Assembly: GCA_950097015.1 (NCBI GenBank)
Contig: CATNEN010000001.1
Coordinates: 13,289,501-13,353,500 of the forward strand
Length of the DNA stretch: 64,000 bases
Direction of reading: 5' to 3'
Source: Macrostomum hystrix
Taxonomy: Eukaryota; Platyhelminthes; Macrostomidae
Both the position numbers and the translations under genes were made by a program. Of this stretch, positions 24,501 through 36,310 are shown one piece after another (position 1 is the stretch's first letter; each line of letters begins with the position of its first letter). A model generated the notes under the pieces. The model saw nothing but the letters and a program-made list of their open reading frames with translations, was not told the origin of the DNA and did not search any database.

Positions 24501-25466
24501 GATTCGGACCGCTGACAACAGCGAATAGCGCGCCTGAGCCGTCGATCACAATGAAACCGAAGCGCCTTTCGTCCGATTCTAGCATAGCGCTGAGTGTGTC
24601 AACGTGGAAGCGACTGTCGCACAGGTAGACAGGCGATGGAATTGGCTTGCACGGCTCAATGTCGATTGTTACCTGTAAGGTCGGTTGAGCATGCTCTGGC
24701 TAATGAGTGGCTTAAATTAAATCGATGACAGTAGCAATGAGTCACATTTGAGCTCGAGCTCAACTTACGCCATTGAGGGCCAACTTCCAAGGCACAGTGA
24801 GAGTGTACAACTGCCTGACAATGAGAAAGTCAGGGCAGATGTATACACCTGTGTGAGCGTATGCCTGCGTACAGTATCTGTGTGCGTGTGTGCTCAGGAG
24901 TCAGCGAAATGGGCAGAATTGCCTCTTCACTGGCTGCCGGTCTAGTGGCACCAAAAAATGTGCCATTGCCCGCAGCCCACCTGCAAATATGAATATCATT
25001 TTTATTCATACATATCGGCTACTGAACCGAATTGAAAACTAATAGCAGTTCAAACCTTCTTCTCTTTCCCGTCGGGTGTAACAATGGTGCCGCAGAATAT
25101 GGCTAGGCCATTGTCCGGCACCCGACTGTAGACCTTCAGCCGCTGCTGCACAGAGGCCAGAGCCCATTGCACTGACAGGCGATTCACTCGAGATTTGATA
25201 TTGCATGCGGAACCCATCTCCTCGGCTAGGAGCTTGGCAGGCCTACTTAACGGATGCCTCGGCGGCACTAACAGGGTGATCAAACTGGTCCCATTGTGAC
25301 CTCGAACACCGTCCAACGATTTTAATAGGCGCTTTAATTTTAACTGCTGCTGCTGCTGAAGATCTACGGAGCTAACAGCGCCTGTAGGGGCTGGAGTCCC
25401 GAAAGATGAAGGCTGGACCTGCTGCTGCTGCTGCTTGGTCTGACTAACAATGAGTGCTGTTGCCAT
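21570..25466 (-). CDS. ETF1: Eukaryotic peptide chain release factor subunit 1 (eRF1), four coding exons
   Basis: Recognises stop codons in the ribosomal A site and triggers peptide release, working with eRF3. Coding exons (minus strand): 25466-25056, 24672-24244, 22771-22277 and 21659-21570. All junctions are phase 0 with GT donors and AG acceptors, giving about 474 residues (human 437). Visible motifs: NGTS (58-61), NIKS (89-92), YLCDSRF (153-159, the YxCxxxF motif), GGQ (212-214) in [13 protein letters not shown], and [10 protein letters not shown] before a short acidic tail ending FDLGDY. Odd points: a Gln-rich N-terminal extension of about 40 residues, SACNIKS where animals have TASNIKS, and a C domain that is shortened and poorly conserved around residues 335-420. 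A 24-nt leader (25467-25490) lies directly behind an acceptor-like TTCAATTTTCAG, so a 5' non-coding exon or spliced leader may join here. It could be a divergent paralog rather than the main eRF1. Confidence 0.9.
21757..22285 (-). repeat. 21-bp array expanded from the eRF1 exon 3/intron 3 junction
   Basis: About 25 copies of a 21-bp unit that on the minus strand starts GTGAGGATTGAG and ends CAGTGGCAG or CACTGGCAG. The first copy overlaps the last nine coding bases of exon 3 (CACTGGCAG), so every unit repeats a canonical CAG/GTGAGG donor. The unit is open in the eRF1 frame, reading VRIEQWQ or VRIEHWQ, and the frame stays open to a stop at 21731. One unit near 21960 lacks the ATTGAG match, and one near 22020 has GAGAGG. 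Confidence 0.95.
22868..23695 (-). repeat. 28-bp array in eRF1 intron 2
   Basis: About 30 copies. On the minus strand a unit starts GTGAGGATTGAGAATGGG and ends CTAGATACAG; roughly a quarter of copies have ACAC instead of ACAG at the join. Most unit boundaries therefore read ACAG/GTGAGG, an acceptor fused to a donor. The first 12 bases are the same as in the intron 3 unit, so the two arrays share ancestry or selection for the same donor-like word. Confidence 0.95.
23697..24165 (-). repeat. 21-bp array at the donor side of eRF1 intron 2
   Basis: About 21 copies; on the minus strand the unit starts GTGATAATGGGGTAG and ends TTACAT or TTACAG. It lies about 80 bp inside the intron from the exon 2 donor (GTGAGAATTTG). 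Only a minority of units have the AG ending. Confidence 0.93.
24766..24952 (+). mobile_element. 5'-truncated SINE in eRF1 intron 1
   Basis: Matches the 3' two thirds of the copy at 27.42 kb: both have AAGGCACAGTGAGAGTGTAC, AGTCAGGGCAGATGTA and GTGTGCGTGTGTGCTCAGGA in the same order. The tRNA-like head is missing. It is inserted antisense to eRF1. Confidence 0.8.
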
Positions 25467-25699
25467 TGGTGTCTGACCTTCTTTTAGACACTGAAAATTG
25501 AAGAGATTGACAATTCAGGCTTTGTTTCGATCAATAAATACTGGCCATAATAGGAAAAAATTCCCTAAATGCCATATAGAAAAGGACTCAAAAAATCCTA
25601 AAAGGGGATAATAAGGACAAGTCTCTATTAATCCTATATGGGATAATTCGGAAAAAATCTAAATCAGAAAATGGGAGATCTAAAAACTACCCTAATTAG

Positions 25700-26112
25700 G
25701 AAGAATTGTGAGAAATCATGAGCTACCCTGGTTGGGAAGAATTGGGAGAAATCATGAGCTACCCTGGTTGGGAAGAATTGGGAGAAATCATGAGCTACCC
25801 TGGTTGGGAAGAATTGGGAGAAATCATGAGCTACCCTGGTTGGGAAGAATTGGGAGAAATCATGAGCTACCCTGGTTGGGAAGAATTGGGAGAAATCATG
25901 AGCTACCCTGGTTGGGAAGAATTGGGAGAAATCATGAGCTACCCTGGTTGGGAAGAATTGGGAGAAATCATGAGCTACCCTGGTTGGGAAGAATTGGGAG
26001 AAATCATGAGCTACCCTGGTTGGGAAGAATTGGGAGAATTGGGAGAAGTCATGAGCTACCCTGGTTGGGGAGAATTGGGAGAAGTCATGAGCTACCCTAG
26101 TTTCGGAAGAAT
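25700..26112. repeat. 36-bp minisatellite between eRF1 and ARNT, about 11 copies
   Basis: Units contain GAGAAATCATGAGCTACC followed by CTGGTTGGGAAGAATTGG. Nine central copies look identical, so the array is young or kept uniform. It sits about 230 bp upstream of the eRF1 start. Since 36 is a multiple of three, frames of 130-150 codons are open on both strands; none is a credible gene. Confidence 0.95.
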
Positions 26113-26550
26113 CTGATGAAATCACAAAAAACTACTTAACACAGGCTAACTTACGAAAAAGCTAGATAGCGATAAAAAGTTGTAAATACAAACCGTGTGA
26201 CAATGGACGTCAAACTCGTATGGGTAAAAATGAGATTCAGTTTCGGTTATTATAGTTATGCACAAATACTAAACTTATGTACAGACAATTTACTAAAGGT
26301 AACAAAACAATTCGAGAGAAAAAAACGACACAAAACGGTAAGCTATTGTTTAAAACTGATTGAACATCAAGCATTAGCCAGGTAAAAAAGCCTAGCAAGA
26401 ATTGCAGCAAAGTAAAAATGAGACACAAAATTGATGCGACTTTGAAAAACTTGATACGAGTTGCAGAGGTACAACATTGAGACTAGGTTGGTGCCAGAAT
26501 TAATCGGCACCAAGACTGTTCAACTCGGGACAATGTTTGTTAGACTCAAA
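26113..26550. other. ARNT 3' flank
   Basis: AT-rich sequence following the ARNT stop on the minus strand; should hold the 3' untranslated region. Nothing else recognised. Confidence 0.5.
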
Positions 26551-29500
26551 TCAGGGCAGTGTGGGATCCACAGAAGCAGCAGCAGCAGCATCAGACGCAC
26601 TGGAATGCTGCTGCTGATGCTGATGATGCTGATAAGCTATCAGTGGCGGAGTCTGGCCATAGGTGGCCGAGAAGTAGCCGTGATGCTGCTGAACAAGCTC
26701 GTGTTGAAACTGCTCATGCTGATGAGGATGATGATAGAACTGCTGCTGCTGCTGCTGGTAGGCTGCAGTTTGCCAGCAGTAGTCATCAGTCGCACTGCTT
26801 GAAGGGGCTCCGGTACTATCCACGGCGCCATACCAGACAGGATTAGCCAATGCGGCATTGCCGCTTCCGCTACCGCTGCTACTGTTGTCCAGGACTGGCT
26901 GCTGCAGTTGCTGAGGCGGCGGCGGCGGCGGCGGCTGATGAGGCGGCGATTCAGAATGCGGCGCGTACGCATGCCGCTGTTCGTAGCAGTGCGGCACAGG
27001 ATTGTAGAACTGGTTGGATCCGGCAGCGGCAGCAGCTTCTTGAGCATCGTGCAGGCTCTTAGCCGAGGTGCAGGTGCAAACAAGGAACTCCAATTCATCA
27101 GAGAATGGGTTGTGAAAGGCTGCCAGACAGCAGCGAATGAGCGCCGGCTCGCTGCCGCTCGACCCCTGCAAAGCTGTCATCAGCCGGCACAGGGCGGTCT
27201 GGGGCGCACCTTTGGCGGCGGCGGCTACATCAAAGGCGGAGCGCAAATTAGCCTGCTCGTCAGGTGTGGCCGCCTTGAATTAGGGGTGAACAGGTGACGT
27301 TAATTACGTGTGAACTTGACTTTAATTTACAGCCTGTTACGCTTTTCAGTTTTTGTCTGTTTTACAAAATTGTCTTTATTGTCTATTTAATAAACTGACA
27401 ATACTATATTATAGGGTCGAGTGGGGGGCGGTCTAACGCGTCTGACTGTCGCACCAAGGACCCCTGAGCTTGATTCCGCGGTGAGGCGCAATTTTCGTGC
27501 AATTTACGCCGTTTACGATCAACCTTTAAGGCACAGTGAGAGTGTACAACTGCCTAACGATGAGACAGTCAGGGCAGATGTACACCCTGTGTGAGCGTGT
27601 GCCTGCGAACGGTATCTGTGTGCGTGTGTGCTCAGGAGTCAGCAAAATCAGCAGAATTGCCTCCTCGCTGGCTGCGGGTCTAGTGTCCCTCCTGCAATTA
27701 TTATTATTGTTACAACAGTACTATTATCATAAATCCTATTTTGCTCACCAACTCAAGCAGCGATTTTCCCAGTAACTCGTGCGGCTGAAGGCCCAGCACA
27801 TTGGCGGAGCGTTGATCGCAGAAGCTGATGCGACAGTCTGGCGACAAACGCATGACAAACTCGTGCTGGCTGTGCGCGCTCAAATCGCTTCCGCTACCGC
27901 CAACCCCGCCAGGCAGTGATGTCACCTGGTGTGGATTGAAAATTAGCTTGATTGTGAATCGGACACTAGCAATTCAAATCGAAAACTGTTTTAATAAATA
28001 CCAATCTAGGTTTTTAGTACTCTTAAAGTGTCAATAAAAGTACATTTCAATAAGTGCAAATAAAAGTACAGTTAAAAAAGTGTCAAAAAAGTACAATTCA
28101 ATTATTGTCATTAAAAGTACTCCTAATTAAATGTCAATGAACGTACACTAAATTTAGAGTACCGCTAGACAAAAGTACATCTAAAAGTAACCATTAAAGT
28201 ACATAAAATGGTTCAAAAAGTACGCCTGCATACTATCTTGAATACTCTCAATAAAAGTACACATTTCTAGTGTTCTCTACCTGCAACCTGGCGATGCCAA
28301 CAAGGCACTGCTGTCCGCCGCCGCCGCTGCCGCCAGTTAACTCGCCAGATACGGATGACGGCGCAGAGTGCTGCTGCAGATGGGAATGCTGATGAGCATC
28401 GTCTGCCATGGCTGAGTTCGCGTGCTGCCATGTTTAGAGAAGGATAAAATTAATTGAATAAAACCTCCCGTAACTTCCTGTAGTTTAAATATGCAAATAA
28501 GTAAAGGAAACTTCACGCCTTGATAATTCTATACAAATAAACATGTATAAAGGGGTTGCAGCCAACTGGAAATAGCGTCTGGCTCGAGACTTAAACGTCA
28601 GGGGTTCGATTCCCGACTCCCGTGTAATAGCTGCGGCTGTGCTTTTGGCTGAACATACGGGCCAATTGGGGCAGGCGAAATCAATAATTAGTTCAATTAA
28701 AGGCTAGGAATGAGATACAGTTGAGTAGGGAATGAGAGACAGTTGAGTAGGGAATGAGAGACAGTTGAGTAGGGAATGAGAGACAGTTGAGTAGGGAATG
28801 AGAGACAGTTGAGTAGAGAATGAGAGACAGTTGAGTAGAGAATGAGAGACAGTTGAGTAGGGAATGAGGGACAGTTGAGTAGGGAATGAGAGACAGTTGA
28901 GTAGGGAATGAGAGACAGTTGAGTAGGGAATGAGAGACAGTTGAGTAGGGAATGAGAGACAGTTGAGTAGGGAATGAGAGACAGTTGAGTAGGGAATGAG
29001 AGACAGTTGAGTAGGGAATGAGAGACAGTTGAGTAGGGAATGAGAGACAGTTGAGTAGGGAATGAGAGACAGTTGAGTAGGGATTGAGAGACAGTTGAGT
29101 AGGGAATGAGAAACAGTTGAGTAGGGAATGAGAGACAGTTGAGTAGGGAATGAGAGACAGTTGAGTAGGGAATGAGAGACAGTTGAGTAGGGAATGAGAG
29201 ACAGTTGAGTAGGGAATGAGAGACAGTTGAGTAGGGAATGAGAGACAGTTGAGTAGGGAATGAGAGACAGTTGAGTAGGGAATGAGAGACAGTTGAGTAG
29301 GGAATGAGAGACAGTTGAGTAGGGATTGAGAGACAGTTGAGTAGGGAATGAGAGACAGTTGAGTAGGGAATGAGAGACAGTTGAGTAGGGAATGAGAGAC
29401 AGTTGAGTAGAGAATGAGAGACAGTTGAGTAGAGAATGAGAGACAGTTGAGTAGGGAATGAGGGACAGTTGAGTAGGGAATGAGAGACAGTTGAGTAGGG

Positions 29501-32500
29501 AATGAGAGACAGTTGAGTAGGGAATGAGAGACAGTTGAGTAGGGAATGAGAGACAGTTGAGTAGGGAATGAGAGACAGTTGAGTAGGAAATGAGAGACAG
29601 TTGAGTAGGAAATGAGAGACAGTTGAATAGGGAATGAGACAGTTGAGTAGAGAATGAGAGACAGTTGAGTAGGGATTGAGAGACAGTTGAGTAGGGAATG
29701 AGAGACAGTTGAGTAGGGAATGAGAGACAGTTGAGTAGGGAATGAGAAACAGTTGAGTAGGGAATGAGAGACAGTTGAGTAGGGAATGAGAAACAGTTGA
29801 GTAGGGAATGAGAGACAGTTGAGTAGGGATTGAGAGACAGTTGAGTAGGGAATGAGAGACAGTTGAGTAGGGAATGAGAGACAGTTGAGTAGGGAATGAG
29901 AGACAGTTGAGTAGGGAATGAGACAGTTGAGTAGGGAATGAGAAACAGTTGAGTAGGGAATGAGAGACAGTTGAGTAGGGATTGAGAGACAGTTGAGTAG
30001 GGAATGAGACAGTTGAGTAGGGAATGAGAGACAGTTGAGTAGGGAATGAGAGACAGTTGAGTAGGGAATGAGAGACAGTTGAGTAGGGAATGAGAGACAG
30101 TTGAGTAGGGAATGAGAGACAGTTGAGTAGGGAATGAGAGACAGTTGAGTAGGGATTGAGAGACAGTTGAGTAGGGATTGAGAGACAGTTGAGTAGGGAA
30201 TGAGAGACAGTTGAGTAGGGAATGAGAGACAGTTGAGTAGGGAATGAGAGACAGTTGAGTAGGGAATGAGAGACAGTTGAGTAGGGAATGAGAGACAGTT
30301 GAGTAGGGAATGAGAGACAGTTGAGTAGGGAATGAGAGACAGTTGAGTAGGGAATGAGAGACAGTTGAGTAGGGAATGAGAGACAGTTGAGTAGGGAATG
30401 AGAGACAGTTGAGTAGGGAATGAGAGACAGTTGAGTAGGGAATGAGACAGTTGAGTAGGGAATGAGAAACAGTTGAGTAGGGAATGAGAGACAGTTGAGT
30501 AGGGATTGAGAGACAGTTGAGTAGGGAATGAGACAGTTGAGTAGGGAATGAGAGACAGTTGAGTAGGGAATGAGAGACAGTTGAGTAGGGAATGAGAGAC
30601 AGTTGAGTAGGGAATGAGAGACAGTTGAGTAGGGAATGAGAGACAGTTGAGTAGAGAATGAGAGACAGTTGAGTAGGGAAGGAGAGACAGTTGAGTAGGG
30701 AATGCGAGACAGTTGAGTAGGGAATGAGAGACAGGTGAGAAGATTGCGGGTAAAACCCCAGACATCATTTCTATATGTAAATAAATTATACAGTGAATGC
30801 AACTAGCCCGCTACACATTTTTATGACCCAACCTGGCTATGGTGATGAGTAGCGGGCCAGGTCTTCAGATAGCCAGTAACGTGAGTGACAACATAGTGCT
30901 GCCCATCCGGACACGGGCCCAGCATATTGCGATGCCGCAAGCGAACAGTCGGGTGCCCGGTCGCAGCTGAGGACATTGGATCCTGCAGCGAGTTCATGCA
31001 GCCGGCGCTGTTCGGAACACGGTGACCGATGCGCATCCGGCAGATGAATGCCCGCCTGGCGCCCATTGTGCTGCGCATTTGAACTGCCGGTTGTAGGGAG
31101 AATTTGGCTTAAGACTTGTAATACTTTTTAAACACTTCAGAACCATCTAAAATAACCCACCTAATTTGTAGCTTGTAATGTGATTCACAGTGATCTTCAA
31201 ACCCTTTCACACTTATCTACTATTTCAGAAATATCCGCTTTCACCTAGTATCTTCCATTCCACAGTGACCCACAGTGACCTATCTACCATTCCACAGTGA
31301 CCCACAGTGACCTATCTTCCATTCCACTGACCCACAGTGACCTATCTTCAATTCCACAGTGACCTACAGTGACCTATCTTCCATTCCACTGACCCACAGT
31401 GACCTATCTTCCATTCCACTGACCCACAGTGACCTATCTTCCATTCCACAGTGACCCACAGTGACCTATCTTCCATTCCACAGTGAAACACAGTGACCTA
31501 TCTTCCATTCCACTGACCCACAGTGACCTATCTTCCATTCCACAGTGACCCACAGTGACCTATCTACCATTCCACAGTGACCCACAGTGACCTATCTTCC
31601 ATTCTACACTGACCCACAGTGACCTATCTTCCATTCTACACTGACCCACAGTGACCTATCTTCCATTCCACTAACCCACAGTGACCTATCTTCCATTCTA
31701 CACTGACCCACAGTGACCTATCTTCCATTCCACTAACCCACAGTGACCTATCTTCCATTCTACACTGACCCACAGTGACCTATCTTCCATTCCACTGACC
31801 CACAGTGATCACCTATCTTCCATTCCACTGACCCACAGTGACCTATCTTCCATTCCACTGACCCACAGTGACCTATCTTCCATTTTACACTGACCCACAG
31901 TGACCTATCTTCCATTCTACACTGACCCACAGTGACCTATCTTCCATTCCACTGACCCACATTGACTTATCTACCATTCCACACTGATTCTATATCTACC
32001 GTTTTAAAATGACCCAAATTGACCTATGTAATATTCCACAATGACCCACTTGGACCCATAAATCATTCCACAAAGATCCAGACCTACTATTACACAATGC
32101 GATCCAGGTTGACCTAGTATACTTTTATATAATAATCCATTGTGGTGAACGTAAAATAAACTATTTTCTACCAGTATAGTCATTTTTTCTTTCTATCCAC
32201 AGTTTCTAACTAAGGACAATGTCTCTACGAAGACTGTCAATCTTCACCCACCATGATGGCCATCCTTCTTCACAGTGCCAGTCTTCAAGTCCAGAATCCT
32301 AGCTCCGGTGGCATCGCACGGCGCCAGCTGTTCGCGAATCCTATCGCAGTCATCCGGGTGCACCAAGTCGTAGATGCCGGCGCACTGTTGCAGCCAATCA
32401 GACTGGTTGCAGCCCAACACCGGCAGTACAGAGTCGCTGACGTACACAATCCTACCAGTGTCGCATTGGCAGACAAACAGGAAGCCATCGGCTGCTTCTA

Positions 32501-32819
32501 ATATGAGATGCTTCAGTTCCTGATCGCTCAAGAATGACGGCTTATAAGCGTCGCTAGTGTTACTAGCGGTGCGCAGGCCTTTCATATGTGTGACAGCCAT
32601 GCGCAAGATGGTTAGCTTGTCCGGCTTCCTAGCTAGACTAGTACAGCTGGGTACCATGTCGCATAGCTCATTAATGTATGCTGTCATCTTGTTACGCCTT
32701 CGCCGTTCGATTTCGCAATGACTCTCCCTGGCGAAGCGCTCCTTCTCTAAGCAATCTGACGACTCCCTGTTGCTGGACAGTGGCGGGGAATCGCCGCTAC
32801 TGTCATTGGAGTCATCCAT
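26551..32819 (-). CDS. ARNT: Aryl hydrocarbon receptor nuclear translocator (bHLH-PAS), five coding exons
   Basis: Shared dimer partner of bHLH-PAS factors (AhR, HIF, SIM, Trachealess types), acting in the nucleus on E-box-like sites. Exons (minus strand): 32819-32252, 31083-30833, 28424-28281, 27925-27749 and 27273-26551; the first junction is phase 1, the others phase 0; about 620 residues with a TGA stop. The basic region and helix-loop-helix span about 29-85 ([13 protein letters not shown]). PAS-A starts with [20 protein letters not shown] (93-112) and continues through RAFICRMR in exon 2. PAS-B covers about 325-445 ([30 protein letters not shown]). The C-terminal 170 residues are rich in Gln, His, Pro and Ser, as in transactivation domains. 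ARNT fits better than BMAL because of the [17 protein letters not shown] block. The exon 1 donor (CATG/GTGGGT) was chosen because only it keeps frame with exon 2. Confidence 0.93.
27420..27700 (+). mobile_element. tRNA-derived SINE in ARNT intron 4
   Basis: The tRNA-like head includes GGTCTAACGCGTCTGACT and the B-box-like GAGCTTGATTCCGCGG. It is followed by TTTTCGTGCAATTTACGCC and the body words AAGGCACAGTGAGAGTGTAC and GTGTGCGTGTGTGCTCAGGA, shared with the copies at 24.8 kb (plus) and 62.3 kb (minus). It is antisense to ARNT and lies just upstream of exon 5. Confidence 0.8.
28552..28692 (+). mobile_element. tRNA-derived SINE, second family (copy 2), in ARNT intron 2
   Basis: Contains AGGGGTTCGATTCCCGACTC (perfect B box) and then AATAGCTGCGGCTGTGCTTT, matching the copy at 18.06 kb. 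The body is shorter than copy 1. The 22-bp minisatellite starts within about 15 bp of its 3' end. Confidence 0.7.
28703..30735. repeat. 22-bp minisatellite in ARNT intron 2, about 92 copies
   Basis: Units of GAGACAGTTGAGTAGGGAAT plus GA, highly uniform. Scattered variants (GGATTGAG, GAGAATGAG, GAAACAG, 20-bp units) occur in blocks that repeat along the array. It makes up most of the 2.4-kb intron. It is the same unit as the array at 18.4-19.6 kb. Two overlapping frames of about 700 codons on the minus strand arise because the array has few stops; neither is a gene. Confidence 0.96.
31250..31995 (-). repeat. 30/32-bp array in ARNT intron 1
   Basis: About 24 units. On the minus strand a unit reads GTCACTGTGGGTCACTGTGG then AATGGAAGATAG, so it starts GT and ends AG on the sense strand. 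Shorter 30-bp units lack two bases. Units contain an internal duplication of GTCACTGTGG. Confidence 0.93.
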
Positions 32820-35249
32820 GCCTTACTGACTAGCTGATCAATCAAGCCAGCAATCAATGATGAAAATATTGTTGCAGAACAGTAGAGTTTTAGCAGATTG
32901 ATTGACAACTATTCTTCAATTGTAAAACATTTTGAAATAAATCAAATAGTATGAAGAACTTGATTAGAATAAATCAAGCTTAAATCACTCTGAAATTAAT
33001 AAATCATAAATTAGGGGCTAATTGAAGATATGTGGATTGTGATGACAAGTTGATATAAATTAGAAAAACTGCATACAATATAGTAAATTATTGAAAAGTA
33101 GAGATAATAGTATAAATATTAAATATAGCGAAAAGCGATTAGTCATGACATATATGATTATTTATAATGTCTTTAAGTTGTAGGTTATTAGCAAAACTAA
33201 AGTTAGTTGGCGTACATAATATAAAAATAATTGTGGGTTACAAAGTGGAATGGCACTCCCCTCTCTGTTTTAGAAGATAACAATTTTAAATGGCAAGGGT
33301 ACATGCAAATGATTGCCAACTGAAAGTGCATTGCTTAATATACTAAGCATTTGAGCAATCCTTGACATTTTTGTAAACATTGTTTGCTGAAAGTTAAGAA
33401 ATTAAATGTAACATTTTTGTTTGTAGTTTCAGATCACAATCTTCAGATGTTCTCAAACCATTAGGCCCAACAATGTAATGTTCATTGTTGAAAGTTTAGG
33501 AACTAAACTTTTTAACTTTTTTGTTTGTATAGTTTCATATTGCAATCATTTCTCCTTAAAATGACATTATTGCCTTCCAAAACCAATAATATACAAGTGT
33601 ATATCTATGCAACTATTGTAAATGATGTGTGGTTGTTTTGTTTAGACAATGGCATGATTGTCTAATATGATGTTCAATTAAAAAAAACTGATTTTTAAAG
33701 CACCACAAACAATTTTCAAGGTGATTGTCAACCAAAAATAGTATGCTAAAAATGATTGCCATTTGAAGGAATGCCAAAAATATTTCAATATGAAATTCCA
33801 AGACCCTAATGACTCTGAAATATTTACTAGATTACTAGATTACTAGATTATATGCAAGTTTGGCAATAGCACAGCCGAGTTCAAACTGTACCAAAACAAG
33901 CTTTTTGTAGCCTCCAAAATGTTTTACAAAATAAGACCCTTACAGCTACATAGAAGTAATATTATTCTATAAAAATATTATTAATAATAAACAATTTGCT
34001 AACCATGTTTTTCTTTTAAATAAGTTGACTTGATCTATGTGACCTAATATGTTGAAAGTATAGAACTATATATAAGAATTCTATAAATATATATTATTTT
34101 ATAATACTTTTAATGTTTTTATATTTATATTAATTTTATATTAAACTAAACAACAACAAAATATTTGGAAATGCTTTTAATAGGGGCCTACTTACACATT
34201 TATAAATTTGTTTATAAGAAACCAAACAATAATAAAATACAGGGACTTTCACCACCTGCAAGTTTGCAACAATGGAATCGGGATATAAGCCTAGACTAGC
34301 CAATGTTCATGACTTTACCAAAGCTAAAATAAAAGGTTGCAATGGATTTTTAATTACAGGCATAGGCCTACACTCCTATAAAACCGTCTCTTTGCATGCT
34401 TCTATGCACACAAGACCTAGCTGGACTGCCAGAGGTGTAACCTTTAGTAGGGTAGGGAGACTACAGGCTACATACAAGTATAAAAGAATATAGGACGGTA
34501 CACGAACATGGTAAACAGTAACACGCAGGAATACAATAATAAAAGCTGATAAATAATTTGTTCGTGTATTGAGATTTTTATTTTACTGACGAGCTGTGAG
34601 CTTAATGGAAGCTCACAGACGCATATTTACATTTACAGACAATGTGTAACTTACATAATTCAGGTTGCTTTAAATAAAACAATGTAACAGTGAAGAAATA
34701 TGAACATGAAGGAAAAAACTAGCTGTGGCTATAAAGTAAAACATAGCAGAAAATTTTGCTCATATTTATAGTAGTTAGGAACAAAGTACAACGATTAATA
34801 CCTATGTACACAGCTATTGCAAAATAATTTATTGCACCACTCTGCATAGCGCCCCATAACAAAGGGACAGAGTCCAGAAAACTGACGTAGGCAGGCCAAC
34901 CTGTCCAATGACAATCGAAGGATTTGAACTTGTGAAATCTAATCTTAGAAAACAAAAAAATTGCGACGGTAAATGAAATAGTTGTATGCTTACTTATTTA
35001 TGACTAATCGTTTTTTTCTTCTTTAAATGATAGTCTGTTATCTTTTAGATAGCTATTATTAGGAAATATGGTGAAGTGAATAAGCATTTGTTTGTCCATG
35101 TCAAAATTTGATTAACGGTGTTTAAAATTATTATGAAAGTGCACACGTGCTGTGGAAACAATTTGAGGACTTTTACTTTTAATAAAAAAAATACTTAAAA
35201 TTTTAAAACTATAGTCTACTAGCAAAACAAAGTCACAATAGTCTGTCTA
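32820..35249. other. AT-rich region upstream of ARNT
   Basis: About 2.4 kb of AT-rich single-copy DNA, probably with the ARNT 5' untranslated region and proximal promoter at its left end. No exon recognised. A perfect 10-bp stem with a 5-nt loop (CTGTGAGCTT/AAGCTCACAG) lies at 34594-34618. Confidence 0.5.
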
Positions 35250-36240
35250 TTCAACTTTTAGTTAGGTTAGTGATACATTTGGTTAAAGCAGTTACGCTGC
35301 ACTGCATATTACAAAAAAGAAGGGAAGTTTGAACCGGTGCGAACGCCGAGACAGCAACGATACGAACGGAAGATGAGGTTTCGACGCCTTCCCTGCCCTC
35401 CCTGCATCCCTTCCTTTCCCTTGACCGATGACTCATCGTCTTATTCGTCTGTGACCTTGCGCTTTCAATTTCCTTTTCGGTCCTAAATAATATTTTATTT
35501 CGTTTAAAGGAGGTCGTCCCTCCTTTTCGAGTGATTATACGATCCTAACAGTCCAAATGCGCCCACCTCCCTCCCTTCCCCATGATTTATGACCCTTCCA
35601 CCTTTCAAACGCTCCCACTCCTCCTTTCTTTTCCATTGCACACACAGTCACAAATAATTTCATCTTTTAAAATCGCACACCCACCTCCTTCCTTCCTTTG
35701 TTTTTCTTGTCATAAATAATTGTAACGTAATTGTGCACCCACCCCTAGGCAATAAATCATCCCTATTTCCAGTCCAACACCCACCCCACTCCCCTCCCGA
35801 CCAATCGGCAGGCGCGGCACGTGATCTGGCTGTCCAACATCTCGGTCAAGGTCTGGCTGATCATGCGATCACGACTGAGCGCGTGGCGAGTGGTGCGACG
35901 CGCAGTTCGAGCAGACCGTATACCGTTCCTGTCGTTCCGTTTGGTTACGGCTGTTCGTTTTGTAGCCTTTCCCTGACCGTCGTTCCGTTCTTTCGGCTAC
36001 ACTCTGTCGTTCGCCTTTCGGTATCATCGCCGATTCAACTTCATCAAGACTTCGACTCATTCGGCCCAGCTAACCGTCTTATAGCTTGTGACAGCCTCCG
36101 AGCGCAGGCAGCACAAAGCCTGATAACCACCGGCGGCACCTGCATCTTATATCGGTCTCTAGCTATAAGGCAGCGTCGCAGACCACCTCGCCCAGAGTCG
36201 CGTCGTACAAACTCGATTAATTATTGCTAGGAAGGAGGAC
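35250..36240. promoter_or_regulatory. GC-richer, CpG-containing patch, possible promoter or first exon
   Basis: Composition changes sharply from the AT-rich flanks. The segment 35795-36230 is rich in CpG and contains GACCAATCGGC (CCAAT-like, near 35800) and a CACGTG E box at 35819-35824. A 165-codon plus-strand frame (35733-36230) resembles no family I know. Possible roles are a distal ARNT promoter (minus) or a 5' region for the downstream kinesin; neither is shown by the sequence. Confidence 0.3.
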
Positions 36241-36310
36241 GACCCTGCAGCTGACAGTGATGTTGGAATCGCTGCAAAGAGGAACAGCGAAGTAATGCTT
36301 AACTGCCCAA

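Noticed and set aside
28693-30802. Overlapping minus-strand frames of about 700 codons ([16 protein letters not shown]-type repeats)
   Set aside because: They lie wholly in the 22-bp minisatellite in ARNT intron 2, on several frames at once, and lack any conserved domain.
35733-36230. 165-codon plus-strand frame in the CpG-richer patch
   Set aside because: Peptide is low in recognisable structure and the region looks regulatory; a GC-rich patch easily leaves a frame open.
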